A stretch of DNA of 64,000 bases. Origin: Methanobrevibacter boviskoreani JH1. Lineage in GTDB: Archaea; Methanobacteriota; Methanobacteria; Methanobacteriales; Methanobacteriaceae. The DNA is taken from assembly GCF_000320505.1 (NCBI RefSeq), contig NZ_BAGX02000016.1, forward strand, positions 1-64,000. The letters are read 5' to 3'. This document shows, piece after piece, positions 17,202 through 28,321 of the stretch. Within the stretch, counting starts at the first letter, position 1. Every line of letters starts with the position of its first letter. The position numbers and the translations under genes are program-made. The notes under the pieces were generated by a model. The model worked only from the letters and a program-made list of their open reading frames with translations, was not told the DNA's origin and did no database searches.

Positions 17202-17927
17202 ATGATTAAAATGAATAAAAAAAATATTCAACATATAAATATTGAAGAAACCCATATTAGACTTATATCAGATATTTTAAATCATAATCTAGAAAATTAT
17301 ATTCGGACAATAAGAAAAGATTTAAAAAGATATATCTATACAAATCCCGATTTTCTAAATAGACTTGAACCTTTGGATGAAAAACCAGAAGATAATTCAA
17401 GTATCATCAATAGTATGCATCATGCAAGTAAAATAAGTAATGTGGGACCTATGGCAACTGTAGCAGGCACAATATCCGAACTATCTTTAAACTATCTTAT
17501 AAATAAAGGTACAAAATTAAGTTCTGTGGAAAATGGGGGAGATATATCCATTATCAATAATAAGCCTATGGTTTGCGGTATTTATTCAAATACCATAAAG
17601 GATATTGGATTTAAATTAAAAGCAAGGGATAAAGCTCTTGGAATCTGTACCTCATCTGCAACTGTTGGACATTCCATAAGTTTTGGAAATTCGGAATCCG
17701 TTACTGTTGTAGGTCCGAAAGCCAGTATTTGTGATGGTCTTGCAACAAGAATAGCTAATGATGTATATGGCGAAAGTGATGAGGAGGGAATGACAAATGG
17801 TCTTGAAAGTGCCGAAGACTATAAAGATTATTATGATGGAGTTTTAATTACTATTGGCCAGTTAGTTGGTACTATAGGCAAATTACCTAAGATTGTTACT
17901 ACAGAACCATTCGATATAGATTATTAA
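17202..17927 (+). CDS. UPF0280 family protein (ApbE-like)
   Basis: The 241-residue protein matches UPF0280, a family found mostly in anaerobes and methanogens and distantly related to ApbE-type flavin transferases. Diagnostic segments are ASKISNVGPMATVAGTISEL, SVENGGDISI, GICTSSATVGHSISFG and a C-terminal DGVLITIGQLVGTIGKLPKIV. The molecular function is not established. Genes of this family are, as far as I recall, often neighbours of DUF39/ferredoxin sulfur-transfer genes, which fits the position near marker 16. There is no clear ribosome binding site; ATG at 17211 is an alternative start. The ProC-like gene follows 147 bp downstream on the same strand. Confidence 0.85.
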   Translation: MIKMNKKNIQHINIEETHIRLISDILNHNLENYIRTIRKDLKRYIYTNPDFLNRLEPLDEKPEDNSSIINSMHHASKISNVGPMATVAGTISELSLNYLINKGTKLSSVENGGDISIINNKPMVCGIYSNTIKDIGFKLKARDKALGICTSSATVGHSISFGNSESVTVVGPKASICDGLATRIANDVYGESDEEGMTNGLESAEDYKDYYDGVLITIGQLVGTIGKLPKIVTTEPFDIDY

Positions 17928-18074
17928 AACATTGAAGAAATTTCTTAATAGAAATACTTAAACAGATATTATAAAAATAAAACTAAAACTATTGAATTTG
18001 AATTCCAGATGAATTAAAGAGATTCAAAACATCAAATAAAATTTAAGAGACAATAATATTTTAAAAGGGATATA

Positions 18075-18890
18075 ATGACAATTGGAATAATAGGATATGG
18101 AAATATTGGAAATATGATTAGTGAAAATCTACTAAAAAACAATATTGTTAACGAAGATGAATTGATCATATCAAATAGAAACATCAAGAAATTAGATGCA
18201 ATAAAAAACTATTATCCAGATATCGAAATTACAGATGATAACATAATGCTTTCTAAAAAGGCAGATAAAATAATCATATCCGTTGAAAGCGATGATTTAT
18301 TAAATGTGATTAGTGAAATTAAGGAAAATCTAGAATCCAAACATTTGATTCATACCTGTGCAGGAGTTAGCTTTGAAGATATTGAAGAGGTATATGACGG
18401 ATCTGTAAGTTTAGTTATCCCAACCATATCCTCAAGTTTTACAGAAAGTGACAAACAAAAGGGAATTAGTTTAATAGTTCATAATTCTAAAGTTAATTTC
18501 CTTGATTCTACAAGTTTAGAGAATATGTTTAATAATTTTTCATATGTAAAAATTCTTCCATCAGAAAAGGACATTGAAATAACTACCATACTTACAAGTT
18601 GTGCTCCAGCCTACATTTCTTTAATTGTTAAAAAGTTTGCAGAATATGGATTTGACAATTCCGATTTAGATTATGATGAGTGTAAATATTTAATTCTCAA
18701 AACATTAATAGGAACAAGTGAAGTTTTAAGTAAAGATAGTTTAAATAGTGAAGATAATTGTGATAATCTAATTAATACTGTTTGTACACCTGGAGGAATT
18801 ACTGAAAAGGGATTAAATTTCTTAGATTTAGAATCAGACACTATGATAGATGATTTATTCGACATATTACTCCAATCTTATAATGATTAA
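18075..18890 (+). CDS. Pyrroline-5-carboxylate reductase-like (ProC family) oxidoreductase
   Basis: The 271-residue protein has an N-terminal Rossmann fold (IGIIGYGNIGNMISENLL, residues 2-20) and the ProC-type C-terminal helical part with VCTPGGITEKGLNFL, the family's signature TPGG. Members reduce cyclic imines with NAD(P)H, or are uncharacterised methanogen paralogues. Identity between family subgroups is low, so a role in proline synthesis is possible but not certain. AAAAGGGATATA precedes the ATG. It follows UPF0280 with 147 bp between, so co-transcription is possible but not clear. Confidence 0.75.
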   Translation: MTIGIIGYGNIGNMISENLLKNNIVNEDELIISNRNIKKLDAIKNYYPDIEITDDNIMLSKKADKIIISVESDDLLNVISEIKENLESKHLIHTCAGVSFEDIEEVYDGSVSLVIPTISSSFTESDKQKGISLIVHNSKVNFLDSTSLENMFNNFSYVKILPSEKDIEITTILTSCAPAYISLIVKKFAEYGFDNSDLDYDECKYLILKTLIGTSEVLSKDSLNSEDNCDNLINTVCTPGGITEKGLNFLDLESDTMIDDLFDILLQSYND

Positions 18891-19123
18891 TTTAGATAAA
18901 TTTAACATACAAAACTATTTACTTTTTTTTAAGAATTGATAATTGAGTAAATTTTTTAAAGATTTTATAAGAAAACGGTAAAAACAGCTAGTTTCTATTT
19001 AAAAGTTTATTTATATAAAAAAATGAATTCAATAATTTCTGACTAAAATAAAAAAAAATAATAAATTTTTTTAAAAAATTGAATTATAAAACGATAAAAC
19101 CATTAAGATTAATAATTGAACAA

Positions 19124-20494
19124 TCAGTTATCATTAAAATCTGAAATAGCAGAATCTACAAGATTTAAAATAGCTTCATCCAGATTCGGATAATCACCCT
19201 TTATTACAATCGGTATATTATCACAGTAAACTACTTCTAAACCTGCATTAATAGCTTCTTTAGTTGCAACATCAACTGCAGCAGCTTTAAGTTCAGTCAA
19301 CATACAATCAACATCATTTATATACTTTCCAATATCTTTTTTAAGTAAAGGTCTGTTGGATAAATAGGGTGTTGTACCTATAATCTCACATTCATAAACC
19401 CCTTCAAGGTATTCCACCAGTTTATCCTTAACGGCATTTGGTGCAGTGGTTGCAAAAAGAACTTTCTTACCTTTAATAGATTTTAATGGTTTCGGTCTAA
19501 AGACCGTAGGAATGATTTCCACTTCTGGTTTGATACCATGAATAAACTCAATTATCTCATCTATTTTAACCTGTGGGGTTAATGGCTCCTCACACATAGT
19601 AAGAATAATCAAATCACCTAAACCAATCCTATATGGACCAAAGAAATTTGTAATATTAATTATATCCTGATTAGCCCCAACAAGTACAATATTCTTATCT
19701 GTTTTAATAGGAGGTATAGCCGCTCCACTACCTTCAAATATTAGAAAATCTTTATCCTGTTTATTTGCAATCTTAGCTCCTTCCAACATGTTAGTCATGA
19801 AGACCTCACCAGACATTCCACCACCACAACGTCTACAACCAATAGTTAAAACCCTACTCATCAATGCATCTTCCCAATGATCACTTGCAGCGTGAACTCC
19901 CTTTTCGGATTGTTCCATTAAAAATTCAGGGGTTATTTCAAATTCATCACCGTGAACAATTTCCGGTACCTCAGGTCCCCCTCTACCCATTGCTACAACA
20001 CAGGGATTATATTGATTTTTAGCTATTAAACGTGAGGTATAAGTACTCACTGCAGTTTTACCAATTCTTTTACCTGTACCCAATATTTTAAGGGATGGTT
20101 TTTCAAGAATATCATCAAAGGTAGGTGGCTCAAACTTAAAATCAGGACCCTCATATATACATCCCAAAGACAAAACATTACATGCTATCTTAAACCTTTT
20201 AGAATAATCAAGTACTGGTTCATCAGATAAGTCCATTACAATATCAGGACTATATTTCTTAATCATTTTACAAATTAAATCATATGGAATTTCATTTTCA
20301 TCCTCACCAAAATAAACTGGAAAGCCCATCACCTCAGAATATGCCTGGGGATTATCTGTTTTTAGTTTCTCAGTTCCTCCAATAAAAACCATACCTATTA
20401 CTTCAAAGTCTTCAATATCATTAATTGATACAATAGCAGATTTTGTAACAGGAAGATAATGTTCCCCATCAACCAAACATAGAATACTAGTCAT
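19124..20494 (-). CDS. cpgS: Cyclic 2,3-diphosphoglycerate synthetase
   Basis: This 456-residue enzyme makes the intramolecular phosphoanhydride of 2,3-diphosphoglycerate with ATP. The product accumulates as a compatible solute and phosphate store in Methanobacteriales. The N-terminal [19 protein letters not shown], the P-loop-like [14 protein letters not shown] (about 136-149), [34 protein letters not shown] and [10 protein letters not shown] segments are characteristic. Length agrees with the family. The ribosome binding site is weak. The gene is monocistronic, converging on the ProC-like gene. The same product is known from thermophilic relatives, so its presence in an AT-rich, probably mesophilic genome suggests a storage or osmotic role. 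That is inference. Confidence 0.93.
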   Translation of the reverse strand: MTSILCLVDGEHYLPVTKSAIVSINDIEDFEVIGMVFIGGTEKLKTDNPQAYSEVMGFPVYFGEDENEIPYDLICKMIKKYSPDIVMDLSDEPVLDYSKRFKIACNVLSLGCIYEGPDFKFEPPTFDDILEKPSLKILGTGKRIGKTAVSTYTSRLIAKNQYNPCVVAMGRGGPEVPEIVHGDEFEITPEFLMEQSEKGVHAASDHWEDALMSRVLTIGCRRCGGGMSGEVFMTNMLEGAKIANKQDKDFLIFEGSGAAIPPIKTDKNIVLVGANQDIINITNFFGPYRIGLGDLIILTMCEEPLTPQVKIDEIIEFIHGIKPEVEIIPTVFRPKPLKSIKGKKVLFATTAPNAVKDKLVEYLEGVYECEIIGTTPYLSNRPLLKKDIGKYINDVDCMLTELKAAAVDVATKEAINAGLEVVYCDNIPIVIKGDYPNLDEAILNLVDSAISDFNDN

Positions 20495-21085
20495 AATAAA
20501 ACCAACCTAAAAAAAATTGAATAATATTAATATTATATTTAATCTATAATAAAGATTTTATTGTTTCGAAATAAAAGTTTATAAATTTTACAATAAAACT
20601 AATGTATCCTTATCAATTGTATAAAACAAGTTTATTTCGATAATATTCTAGAAGCACATTTAAATAAATTAGTATCATGAAAATAAGAAAATATCAAAAT
20701 AATAGAATGATTAATGATGAGACAATAAAAAAAAACCTGAAAAAAAATAAAAAACAAATAAAGAATTATTTTACTGAAATGGATATGTTTACAGAATTCT
20801 ATAAAAATTAAAAAACTGTTTATTAGAAATACATTTCCCATACTATATAAACAGCAAAAAGTAAAAGAAAATGTTATAATTCTCGATTATTCTAAAAAAC
20901 AGTTATAAAATAATTAAATTTAATAAATGATAAAAATTACTAAAATATATTGATAATAATAAAGCATTAAAAAAGATAATCTATTAAAAAGCAAAAACTA
21001 AGAGTAAAACCTAAAAAGATTTAGGAAAACATTAAAAAAAGATAAAAAATCAAAAGTAAAAAAAATAAATAAAGGATATAATCAA
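20495..21085. other. Intergenic region
   Basis: About 590 bp of AT-rich DNA between UPF0058 and cpgS (both minus strand). It must hold the cpgS promoter. A 69-codon minus-strand frame at 20632-20841 is composed mainly of Phe, Ile, Leu and Ser and has no ribosome binding site, so I do not call it. Confidence 0.5.
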
Positions 21086-21382
21086 CTATTTAGATTCAGC
21101 CTTAGCCAAATCATTTTCAGATCTTTTTACCAATTCCTGTAAAGCATTAGTAACATTTGGCGGAATTGAATTTTCATCTTTATTTAATATTACTTTAGAT
21201 ATTGTATTAGCCAATACAAATATTGCATGTTTGTGTTCTGCTTTAGTCCTGTGAATATGATGCGGACTAATGTTTAATGCAATATATTCACTACAATCGT
21301 TTTTAATTTCATCATTTTCTGCTAAGTACTTTAATACATAAACTAAAAATTGATGCATTTGTATCATTTCATCCTTATACAT
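21086..21382 (-). CDS. UPF0058 family protein
   Basis: The 98-residue protein fits UPF0058, a small, conserved, mostly helical archaeal family. Recognisable features are the KDEMIQMHQFLVYVLKYL start, the His-rich ISPHHIHRTKAEHKHAIFVLA centre and the NALQELVKRSENDLAKAES end. The conserved His residues could bind a metal. No function is established. The gene stands alone between long intergenic stretches. Confidence 0.85.
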   Translation of the reverse strand: MYKDEMIQMHQFLVYVLKYLAENDEIKNDCSEYIALNISPHHIHRTKAEHKHAIFVLANTISKVILNKDENSIPPNVTNALQELVKRSENDLAKAESK

Positions 21383-22089
21383 AAAAAACCCTTCCCAAAA
21401 TTATATGTATATTAAAAATAACAATCAAAGATTGCCATTTTAATAATGATAAACTCATTAAATAACAATTGAAAGTATTTAAAAATACAATTTATGTACC
21501 TTTTAAATTTTAATTATTATTTATAAATTATTTGAATTAATAGATTTATATAAATGATATTTTCCATTATATGAAATTTATATAAATTATTAACTTGGAT
21601 AAATATTAATTTTATACACTAATCTTATTTTTAAATTATAATATATGTACTCATTAATTTTACATTAATATTATTTATTTTAATATTAATAAAGGTTATG
21701 TATATTTTTAAACAATTAACTAATTAGAATCAGAAACATGAAAATGAACAAATAAATAATACAATAAACTTTTAATAAAATAACCAAATCACAAATATTT
21801 TCTAAAATATAATTTATAAAAATAAACCTAAGTTAAAAAAATTTTTATAAAAAATACTATGATGAATAATTGTATTAAAATTTTAACAATAAAGATAAGA
21901 TTATCCTAAAAAATTAAAAAATAATATTAATTGTAATAAAAAAGGAGTTAAAATAGGAATAAAGAAATAAAATACAAACTCAATAAAAAAAAATAGTCAA
22001 AGCGAAAATAAAGAAACAAAATACAATCTAAATAAATAAAAAAAAGTCAAGATTAAAAGATAAATAAAAAATTAAAAGATCTTAACTAT
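21383..22089. other. Long AT-rich intergenic region
   Basis: About 700 bp between the hemL stop and the UPF0058 start. The part next to 21383 must hold the UPF0058 promoter. I see no gene, structured RNA or strong repeat. A dyad-like run of TTAATATT/AATATTAA near 21663-21692 is compositionally expected. Confidence 0.5.
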
Positions 22090-23376
22090 TCAATCATCAT
22101 CTTCTACAGGCAAATCCCATGCAACTCTTAAAGCATTCTCAATTGCATCTGCCGTTTTATCCAAGTCGTCTTCTGTATGTTTAATAGATATAAAATTACA
22201 TTCAAATTGACTTGGTGGTATAAATACATTGTTTTTAAGTAATTGCCTAAAGTATACAAGGAAACGGTCCTTATCTGCAGTTTGTGCATCTGCATAATTA
22301 TGGACCTCATTAGGTGTAAAGTAAATTTGAAACATTGAACTTAAACCAACAGGCTGAATATCTAAATCCAAATCTTCTACAATATCATTAATAGATTCCC
22401 TTAAATATTGGCCTTTAGCATTTAACTTATTATAGAAATCATAAGTTAACTGTTCCATAGTTGCAAGACCTGCGTTAATTGTAATTGGATTACCACTGAA
22501 AGTACCTGCCTGATAAACAGGACCATTAGGAGCCAACATTTCCATTATATCCTTACGTCCTGCAATTGCACCTACTGGAAAACCCCCACCTAGAATCTTA
22601 CCAAAGGTTACAAGATCAGGTAAAATATCAAAGTATTCCTGAGCTCCACCACGGGATAATCTAAAACCGGTAATTACCTCATCAAAGATTAATAAAATAT
22701 CATGGTCTTTTGTAATTTCACGGACAAAATCCAGATATCCCTCATCAGGAGCTACACAACCTATATTACCCATTACAGGTTCAATAATAACTGCTGCAAT
22801 ATCATCTTTATTATCCATTATAAGCTTAGTTAATGCATCCTCATCATTAAATGGACAGGAAATTGTATTCTCAGTAGTTTCTTTAGGAATACCTATTGAA
22901 TCTGGAAGACAAGCTCCACCGGAACCGGATTTCACAAGCACATAATCATGAGCACCATGATAAGTTCCCTCAAATTTGATTATTTTATTTTTACCTGTAA
23001 AACCTCTTGCAAGTCTAATTGCCCCCATTGTTGCCTCTGTACCGGAATTACAGAATCTTACCATTTCAGCACATGGAACCCTATTTACAACTTCTTTTGC
23101 AAGTTTAATCTCAGCCTCGGTTGGTGCCCCATATGCAGTACCTAACTTTAATTGATGTGAAATTGTATGGGTGATTTTCTCATTTGCATGACCGAGAACT
23201 AATGGCCCATATGCAAGACAATGGTCAATATATTCGTTTCCATCCACATCATAAATTCTAGAACCATGTCCCTTTTTAACAAAGAAAGGATAAGGTTCAT
23301 ATGCTCTTACTGGAGATGAAACCCCTCCAGGAATATAATCTTTTGATATAATAAACATTTCTTTTGAAGTCATCAT
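22090..23376 (-). CDS. hemL: Glutamate-1-semialdehyde 2,1-aminomutase
   Basis: HemL converts glutamate-1-semialdehyde to 5-aminolevulinate, the committed precursor of cobamides, F430 and other tetrapyrroles. The 428-residue PLP enzyme shows the class III aminotransferase plan: [16 protein letters not shown] near the start, [50 protein letters not shown], and the PLP lysine in [26 protein letters not shown] precedes the ATG. It follows cbiC closely on the same strand, forming a tetrapyrrole operon with the 82-residue protein upstream. Confidence 0.96.
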   Translation of the reverse strand: MMTSKEMFIISKDYIPGGVSSPVRAYEPYPFFVKKGHGSRIYDVDGNEYIDHCLAYGPLVLGHANEKITHTISHQLKLGTAYGAPTEAEIKLAKEVVNRVPCAEMVRFCNSGTEATMGAIRLARGFTGKNKIIKFEGTYHGAHDYVLVKSGSGGACLPDSIGIPKETTENTISCPFNDEDALTKLIMDNKDDIAAVIIEPVMGNIGCVAPDEGYLDFVREITKDHDILLIFDEVITGFRLSRGGAQEYFDILPDLVTFGKILGGGFPVGAIAGRKDIMEMLAPNGPVYQAGTFSGNPITINAGLATMEQLTYDFYNKLNAKGQYLRESINDIVEDLDLDIQPVGLSSMFQIYFTPNEVHNYADAQTADKDRFLVYFRQLLKNNVFIPPSQFECNFISIKHTEDDLDKTADAIENALRVAWDLPVEDDD

Positions 23377-23391
23377 TTTATCACAAACTAA

Positions 23392-24033
23392 CTATCTTTG
23401 ATAATAATTCTCATTTTTTAAAGTTGAAATTAAACTGTTTACACATGCAACGGCAATTGGTGTACCTCCTTTAGGTCCACGGGTGATTACATGAGGAATA
23501 TTTGATTTTGAAAGGGCTTCCTTTGAATCAGCTGCCTTCACGAATCCTACAGGAACACCAACTATAGACCTTGCGTTTAGCTTGCCAGATTCTACAAGTT
23601 CAATAGATTTAAATAAGGAAGTTGGAGCATTACCAATAACAATTATACCCTCAAAACCTTCTTTTGCGGCATACTCCATTGCAGCAGCCGCTCTTGTAAT
23701 ACCCTTATCTTTGGCATATTCTTTAACATTCTCATCTTTAATATAGGAATATACCTCACCGTCATACTGGGTAATTCCCGCTTTAACCATATTGATATCA
23801 GTTAGAATATCCTCATGTTTTTTTAAGGACTTAAGACTAACCTCAACAAAATCCTGACTAATTGATACCAATTTAGCATATTCCGGATCTGCAGTGGAAT
23901 GTACAATACGTTCAACAATATCCCTTTCTGCAGGATTTAAATCTTTAATATCATCACCTATTAATGAACGTATAATATCCCTACTTTTCGTTGCTATATC
24001 CATACCCTGATCTGTAGATGCTCCCATAAACAT
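23392..24033 (-). CDS. cbiC: Cobalt-precorrin-8 methylmutase
   Basis: CbiC moves a methyl group on cobalt-precorrin-8 to give cobyrinate in the anaerobic B12 pathway. The 213-residue protein has the conserved His in ERIVHSTADPEYAKL, the TDINMVKAGI segment, GITRAAAAMEYA, and GVPVGFVKAADSKEAL with PHVITRGPKGGTPIAVA near the end. ATG at 24033 is preferred over the in-frame GTG at 24042 because that GTG is part of the ribosome binding site (GATGTGATAAC). It begins 13 bases after the stop of the upstream 82-residue gene and is followed by hemL after 15 bases. Confidence 0.95.
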   Translation of the reverse strand: MFMGASTDQGMDIATKSRDIIRSLIGDDIKDLNPAERDIVERIVHSTADPEYAKLVSISQDFVEVSLKSLKKHEDILTDINMVKAGITQYDGEVYSYIKDENVKEYAKDKGITRAAAAMEYAAKEGFEGIIVIGNAPTSLFKSIELVESGKLNARSIVGVPVGFVKAADSKEALSKSNIPHVITRGPKGGTPIAVACVNSLISTLKNENYYQR

Positions 24034-24046
24034 TGTTATCACATCT

Positions 24047-24295
24047 TCATGGACTTACATGTCTAATTTTAATAATATCTTCAGTTGAAATAAATTCCCC
24101 GAATTCTTCATTATTCTCATATTTAATAAAAATAATTCCTTTATCTAGTTCATCATATACTATATCTTTAATATGAGTTTTAATACTCATTTTACTTTTA
24201 AGATATATTTTTATATAACCATAATCTCCTTTTGGATTTTCTGAATATAATCTGTGAATATGATTAAAAATATATTCTATTGCATAAGTTTCCAT
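24047..24295 (-). CDS. Uncharacterised 82-residue protein, first gene of the cbiC-hemL operon
   Basis: I do not recognise a family. The protein starts METYAIEYIFNHIHRLYSEN, is mixed alpha/beta by appearance, contains many Lys/Glu/Ile residues and no cysteine, signal peptide or membrane segment, and ends IIKIRHVSP. A good ribosome binding site (AGGTGAAATA) and the tight spacing to cbiC support a real gene. Its position suggests a link with tetrapyrrole synthesis, but nothing in the sequence indicates a catalytic role. Confidence 0.7.
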   Translation of the reverse strand: METYAIEYIFNHIHRLYSENPKGDYGYIKIYLKSKMSIKTHIKDIVYDELDKGIIFIKYENNEEFGEFISTEDIIKIRHVSP

Positions 24296-24421
24296 TATTT
24301 CACCTATATAATATAATTATATATGTTCTATTAGTTTTTATAATTAATTAAATTATTAAATTAGATAATTGCCATAATATTTAGTTTATAAAAATTTAAA
24401 AAAAAACACTTAAAATCTTAA

Positions 24422-25690
24422 CTAAGAATTTACTGATCTGGCTACTGATTGGCCTGCAAGATAGGCAGTTGTAAATGCAATCATTAAATTATATCCTCCA
24501 GTCGGTCCACAGACATCTAAGATTTCCCCTGCAAAATATAAACCATCAACCAATTTAGATTCAAGAGTTTTCGGATTAATCTCGTCTAATTCAATACCTC
24601 CAAGAGTAATATATGCACTTTTAATAGCTATATTATCAACAGTTAATTTAAAACTTTTCAATCCTTCAATTATTTTATTTCTATCCTTTTTTGATAAATT
24701 ACTTAAAGTTACTGTTCTATCCACACCAATAGTATCCAAAAAGTATTTGGAGAAATTATTTGGAAGATAATTATTTAAATAATTATGTATCTCTTTCTTA
24801 TTATCTTGGGTATTGATTATACCATTTTTAAGCTCTTCCCTGTTTGAATCCGGAGCAAAATCAATGAAGATATCAGTTTTTTTAAAGTCTTTAATACCAT
24901 TCAACATATCAAAATCCTGATTATTCATAAGTTCATTACTAAGATTAATTATTACAGGTCCTGTAAGACCATTATGAGATATAAGCATATCCCCACATCT
25001 TTCAATATTTTTACCGGACATATCCCTAAAAGATACCTTTAAATTTTCAAAGCTTAATCCTTTAAGCTTGATTAAATTATTATCATTGATTATAAAACCA
25101 CAGGCAGCAGGTTTTATTGCAGATATATGGTGTGATAAATTACTTGCAAATCTATAACCATCACCTGTTGAGCCGGTATTCGGATAGGTTAGACCGCCAG
25201 TAGCTAAAACAAGACTTCTAGATTTAATAACATTATCCTTGGATTTAATTAAAAATAAATCAGAATCCTTTTCAACAGATTCAACATCAAAGTTTAATTT
25301 GATTTCCACATTTAAATCAGATAAATATGATTTTAATACATTTATTACTGACTGTGATTTTTCAGTTATTGGAAAAACCCTATTATTCCCCTCAACTTTA
25401 AACTCCAAACCTTTTTCTCTAAAAATATTAAGTAAATCCTCATTTTTTAAATTGTAAAAAGAGTGTTTTAAGAATTTACTTTCCTTCTTGCCATATTTGT
25501 TAAGAGTTTCTCTAAGGGGAGCGGAGTTTGTTATATTACAACGTCCATGACCAGTAATAGCTAATTTACGACCTAATCGATCATTTTTCTCAAGAAGAAC
25601 TATATTAGTTCCAGGTGATGTTTGAGCAGCACTAATTGCACACATCATCCCACTAGCTCCTCCCCCAATAATAACAATATCATAGACCAT
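24422..25690 (-). CDS. FAD-dependent oxidoreductase, HI0933/BaiN-like family
   Basis: The 422-residue flavoprotein has the N-terminal dinucleotide-binding motif IVIIGGGASGMMCAISAA (residues 5-22), then LLEKNDRLGRKLAITGHGRCNITN, LVLATGGLTYPNTGSTGDGY and the C-terminal GLYFAGEILDVCGPTGGYNLMIAF. All are typical of the HI0933/YhiN/BaiN group of NAD(P)/FAD proteins. Some members saturate steroid side rings, but for most the substrate is unknown. It is a single gene; the ribosome binding site (GAGGAAC) is rather far from the ATG. Confidence 0.88.
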   Translation of the reverse strand: MVYDIVIIGGGASGMMCAISAAQTSPGTNIVLLEKNDRLGRKLAITGHGRCNITNSAPLRETLNKYGKKESKFLKHSFYNLKNEDLLNIFREKGLEFKVEGNNRVFPITEKSQSVINVLKSYLSDLNVEIKLNFDVESVEKDSDLFLIKSKDNVIKSRSLVLATGGLTYPNTGSTGDGYRFASNLSHHISAIKPAACGFIINDNNLIKLKGLSFENLKVSFRDMSGKNIERCGDMLISHNGLTGPVIINLSNELMNNQDFDMLNGIKDFKKTDIFIDFAPDSNREELKNGIINTQDNKKEIHNYLNNYLPNNFSKYFLDTIGVDRTVTLSNLSKKDRNKIIEGLKSFKLTVDNIAIKSAYITLGGIELDEINPKTLESKLVDGLYFAGEILDVCGPTGGYNLMIAFTTAYLAGQSVARSVNS

Positions 25691-25886
25691 AAGATTACTA
25701 TGTTCCTCATAATATTAAAACATAATTTAAAAATTAGAGTTTATAATATAAAAACAGGTTCCTCTAAAAAGTGAAAAGATTCATAAAACAGCAATTACAT
25801 TAAAGATTACACTAAAAAAACAGCAAGACTAAATTGAAAAATAAAAATAATAAAAAATAGTAAAAAATAAACCTTAGGTTTTAAAC

Positions 25887-27206
25887 CTAAGGAGTTAATC
25901 GATGTCTGTCTCTTGGGAAGAGTACAGTTTCCCTAATGTTTTCAACACCAGTTAAAACCATGTTTACTCTGTCTGCACCAAGACCCCATCCTGCGTGAGG
26001 AGGCATACCATATTTAAATGCCTTTAAGTATGCTTCAAATGATTCAGGATTTAAATCTTTAGCTATTAATTGATTAAGTAAAAGATCATATTGGTGGATA
26101 CGGGTTGCTCCTGAAGATAATTCAAGATTCTTATACATTAAATCGAAAGCATGGGATTTTTCAGGTTTGTTTTCATAAGGCATTACATAGAATGGTTTAA
26201 TTGCAGTAGGCCATCCGGTTAAGAAATAGAAATCATCCATTGCATCTCCTAAAACCTTTTCACCTTCACGGGATAAATCCTCACCATATTCCATTTCAAC
26301 TCCACGGGAGTTAACAAGGTCCACAGCTTCATCATAATCGATTACTTCAAACTTACCTTGAGGTACCTCTATTTTATGTTCTAAAGTATTTAATTCCTCA
26401 GAGCGATATTCATTTACATCAGCAATAACTTTAACTAACATTTCATTTAACATTTTCATTACATCTTCATCATCCATGAAAGATGCTTCCATATCTATAG
26501 AAATTGCCTCGTTTAAATGTCTTAGAGTATCATGCTCTTCTGCCCTGAATATTTGACCAATTTCAAATACTTTATCAAATCCAGCAGACATCATCATTTG
26601 TTTGTATAATTGTGGTGATTGTCCTAAGAATGCCTCTCTTTCAAAATAAGTAATTGGGAAAAGTTCAGTTCCTCCTTCAGTAGCTGATGCTACAAGTTTA
26701 GGAGTATGAATCTCAATTATATCATTATCTGCAAAGTATTCACGTACAGATTTAAACATTTGATTTTTAATCTTAAATATTGCACTTACACCAGGTTTTC
26801 TTAAATCTAAGAATCTGGAATTTAATCTAGTATCGATTTCAGCTTTAACCTTTTCAGTTGGATCCATTGGCAATGGTTGATCAGCCATATTTAATACTGT
26901 AATTTCGGATGGTATAATTTCTACACCATTTGGTGCTTTATTAGAGTCTTGTACAGTACCTTTAACTGCAACTACTGATTCTTTTCTAAGAGCTCTAATA
27001 TCTTCCAAGATTTCAGCAGATACTTTTTTACTAGGTGCAGTAACCTGTATCATACCTTTGAAATCACGAATAAGTAAGAAAATAATTCCACCTAAATCAC
27101 GAATTTCATGAACCCATCCCATAATAGTTACATCCTGACCTATTACATCAGTGGTAACATCTTTAGTATAATGAGTTCTTCTTAAGTCTCTTAATAAGTA
27201 TTCCAC
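25887..27206 (-). CDS. aspS: Aspartyl-tRNA synthetase
   Basis: The 439-residue class IIb synthetase charges tRNA with aspartate. An N-terminal OB-fold anticodon-binding domain ([23 protein letters not shown]) is followed by the catalytic core with motif 2 [15 protein letters not shown] and motif 3 [13 protein letters not shown] near the C-terminus. It is the short archaeal type without the bacterial insertion domain. In archaea lacking asparaginyl-tRNA synthetase this enzyme is often non-discriminating, which cannot be judged here. The start is GTG at 27206, well placed after GAGGTGAATTAA. Confidence 0.96.
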   Translation of the reverse strand: MEYLLRDLRRTHYTKDVTTDVIGQDVTIMGWVHEIRDLGGIIFLLIRDFKGMIQVTAPSKKVSAEILEDIRALRKESVVAVKGTVQDSNKAPNGVEIIPSEITVLNMADQPLPMDPTEKVKAEIDTRLNSRFLDLRKPGVSAIFKIKNQMFKSVREYFADNDIIEIHTPKLVASATEGGTELFPITYFEREAFLGQSPQLYKQMMMSAGFDKVFEIGQIFRAEEHDTLRHLNEAISIDMEASFMDDEDVMKMLNEMLVKVIADVNEYRSEELNTLEHKIEVPQGKFEVIDYDEAVDLVNSRGVEMEYGEDLSREGEKVLGDAMDDFYFLTGWPTAIKPFYVMPYENKPEKSHAFDLMYKNLELSSGATRIHQYDLLLNQLIAKDLNPESFEAYLKAFKYGMPPHAGWGLGADRVNMVLTGVENIRETVLFPRDRHRLTP

Positions 27207-27520
27207 TTAATTCACCTCTATAATAAAAAAAATAATAAGAGTAAGAAATATAAAAAATTATATTTAATAAAAATCTCTTTCTATAAACAAAATAGCTTAA
27301 TTATTGTTTCAAACAAATTTAAGATTTAAAATTTCAATAATTTTTTAAGAAGTATTTCATACATCAGTATTTATATAATTTTTAATTAATAAACTTTATA
27401 TTTTAATAATGCTTTCAATCGATTTAAAATGTTAAAAATTTTAAATATTCATAAATATAAATATATAATTATATAAAAAAGAATTTTAAATTTATATATT
27501 TTTAGATTTTAGGTGATAAT
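27207..27520. other. Divergent intergenic region aspS / flavoprotein
   Basis: About 314 bp without a gene, holding the promoters of two divergent genes. TATA-like runs occur near 27458-27478 for the plus-strand gene. Confidence 0.4.
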
Positions 27521-28129
27521 ATGAAGGTATTACTTGTAAATGGAAGTCCACATAGGGATGGATGTACAAATGAAGCTTTAACAATCATTAGTGAAGAGCT
27601 AGCCAAATATGATATTGATACTGAAAAAATCTGGATTAGAAACAGACAGGTCCGTGGTTGTGTTGCATGTGAAAAATGCCTTGAAGACGGATTGTGTAAC
27701 TTTACAGATGATTGTACTAATGATATTAAGAAAGCATTACTTGAATGTGATGGAATTATTGTAGGCTCACCAGTTTACTTTGCAGGGCCTAATGGTGCAT
27801 TATGTGCAATACTTGATAGGGTTTTCTACCATGATTTAGGCAAATTTGCAAATAAACCTGGAGCGGGTATTGTAAGTTGTAGACGTTCAGGTTCAACTGC
27901 AAGTTTTGATAGATTAAATAAATACTTTACTATTAGAAACATGCCAATTGTACCAAGTCAATACTGGAATGCTGTTCATGGTAACACCCCTGAAGAGGTT
28001 AGACAGGATAAGGAAGGAGTTCAAACCATGAGAACACTTGCAAGAAACATGGCTTGGATGTTAAATGCTTTTGATAAAGTTGAAAAACCAGAACATGAAA
28101 AAGAAGTAAGAACCAATTTTATTAGATAA
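27521..28129 (+). CDS. Flavodoxin-like NAD(P)H-dependent FMN reductase / iron-sulfur flavoprotein family
   Basis: The 202-residue protein starts with the FMN-phosphate loop VLLVNGSPHRDGCTNEAL and has a Cys cluster at GCVACEKCLEDGLC, then CDGIIVGSPVYFAGPNGAL. This is the pattern of NADPH-dependent FMN reductases and of methanogen iron-sulfur flavoproteins. The spaced cysteines (C-x2-C-x6-C) could hold an iron-sulfur cluster. It probably acts as a small cytoplasmic electron carrier or oxygen-detoxifying flavoprotein. AGGTGATAAT precedes the ATG. The gene is monocistronic. Confidence 0.85.
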   Translation: MKVLLVNGSPHRDGCTNEALTIISEELAKYDIDTEKIWIRNRQVRGCVACEKCLEDGLCNFTDDCTNDIKKALLECDGIIVGSPVYFAGPNGALCAILDRVFYHDLGKFANKPGAGIVSCRRSGSTASFDRLNKYFTIRNMPIVPSQYWNAVHGNTPEEVRQDKEGVQTMRTLARNMAWMLNAFDKVEKPEHEKEVRTNFIR

Positions 28130-28321
28130 TTGTAATCAATTATCTACTCTTTTTTTAAAATATCAAGTTTGAAAAATAAAAGATTTTAAACCCTAATACT
28201 ATTTCTCCTTAAGATTTGACCAAAACCCAAATTCATACATTAAATAAATACTTAAAATATGATAAAATAAAAAAGATATCTTAATAAAAAATTTTAAAAA
28301 AAAATAGAATTATAATGAATT

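Noticed and set aside
20632-20841. 69-codon minus-strand open frame
   Set aside because: Hydrophobic low-complexity product without ribosome binding site; no family resemblance.
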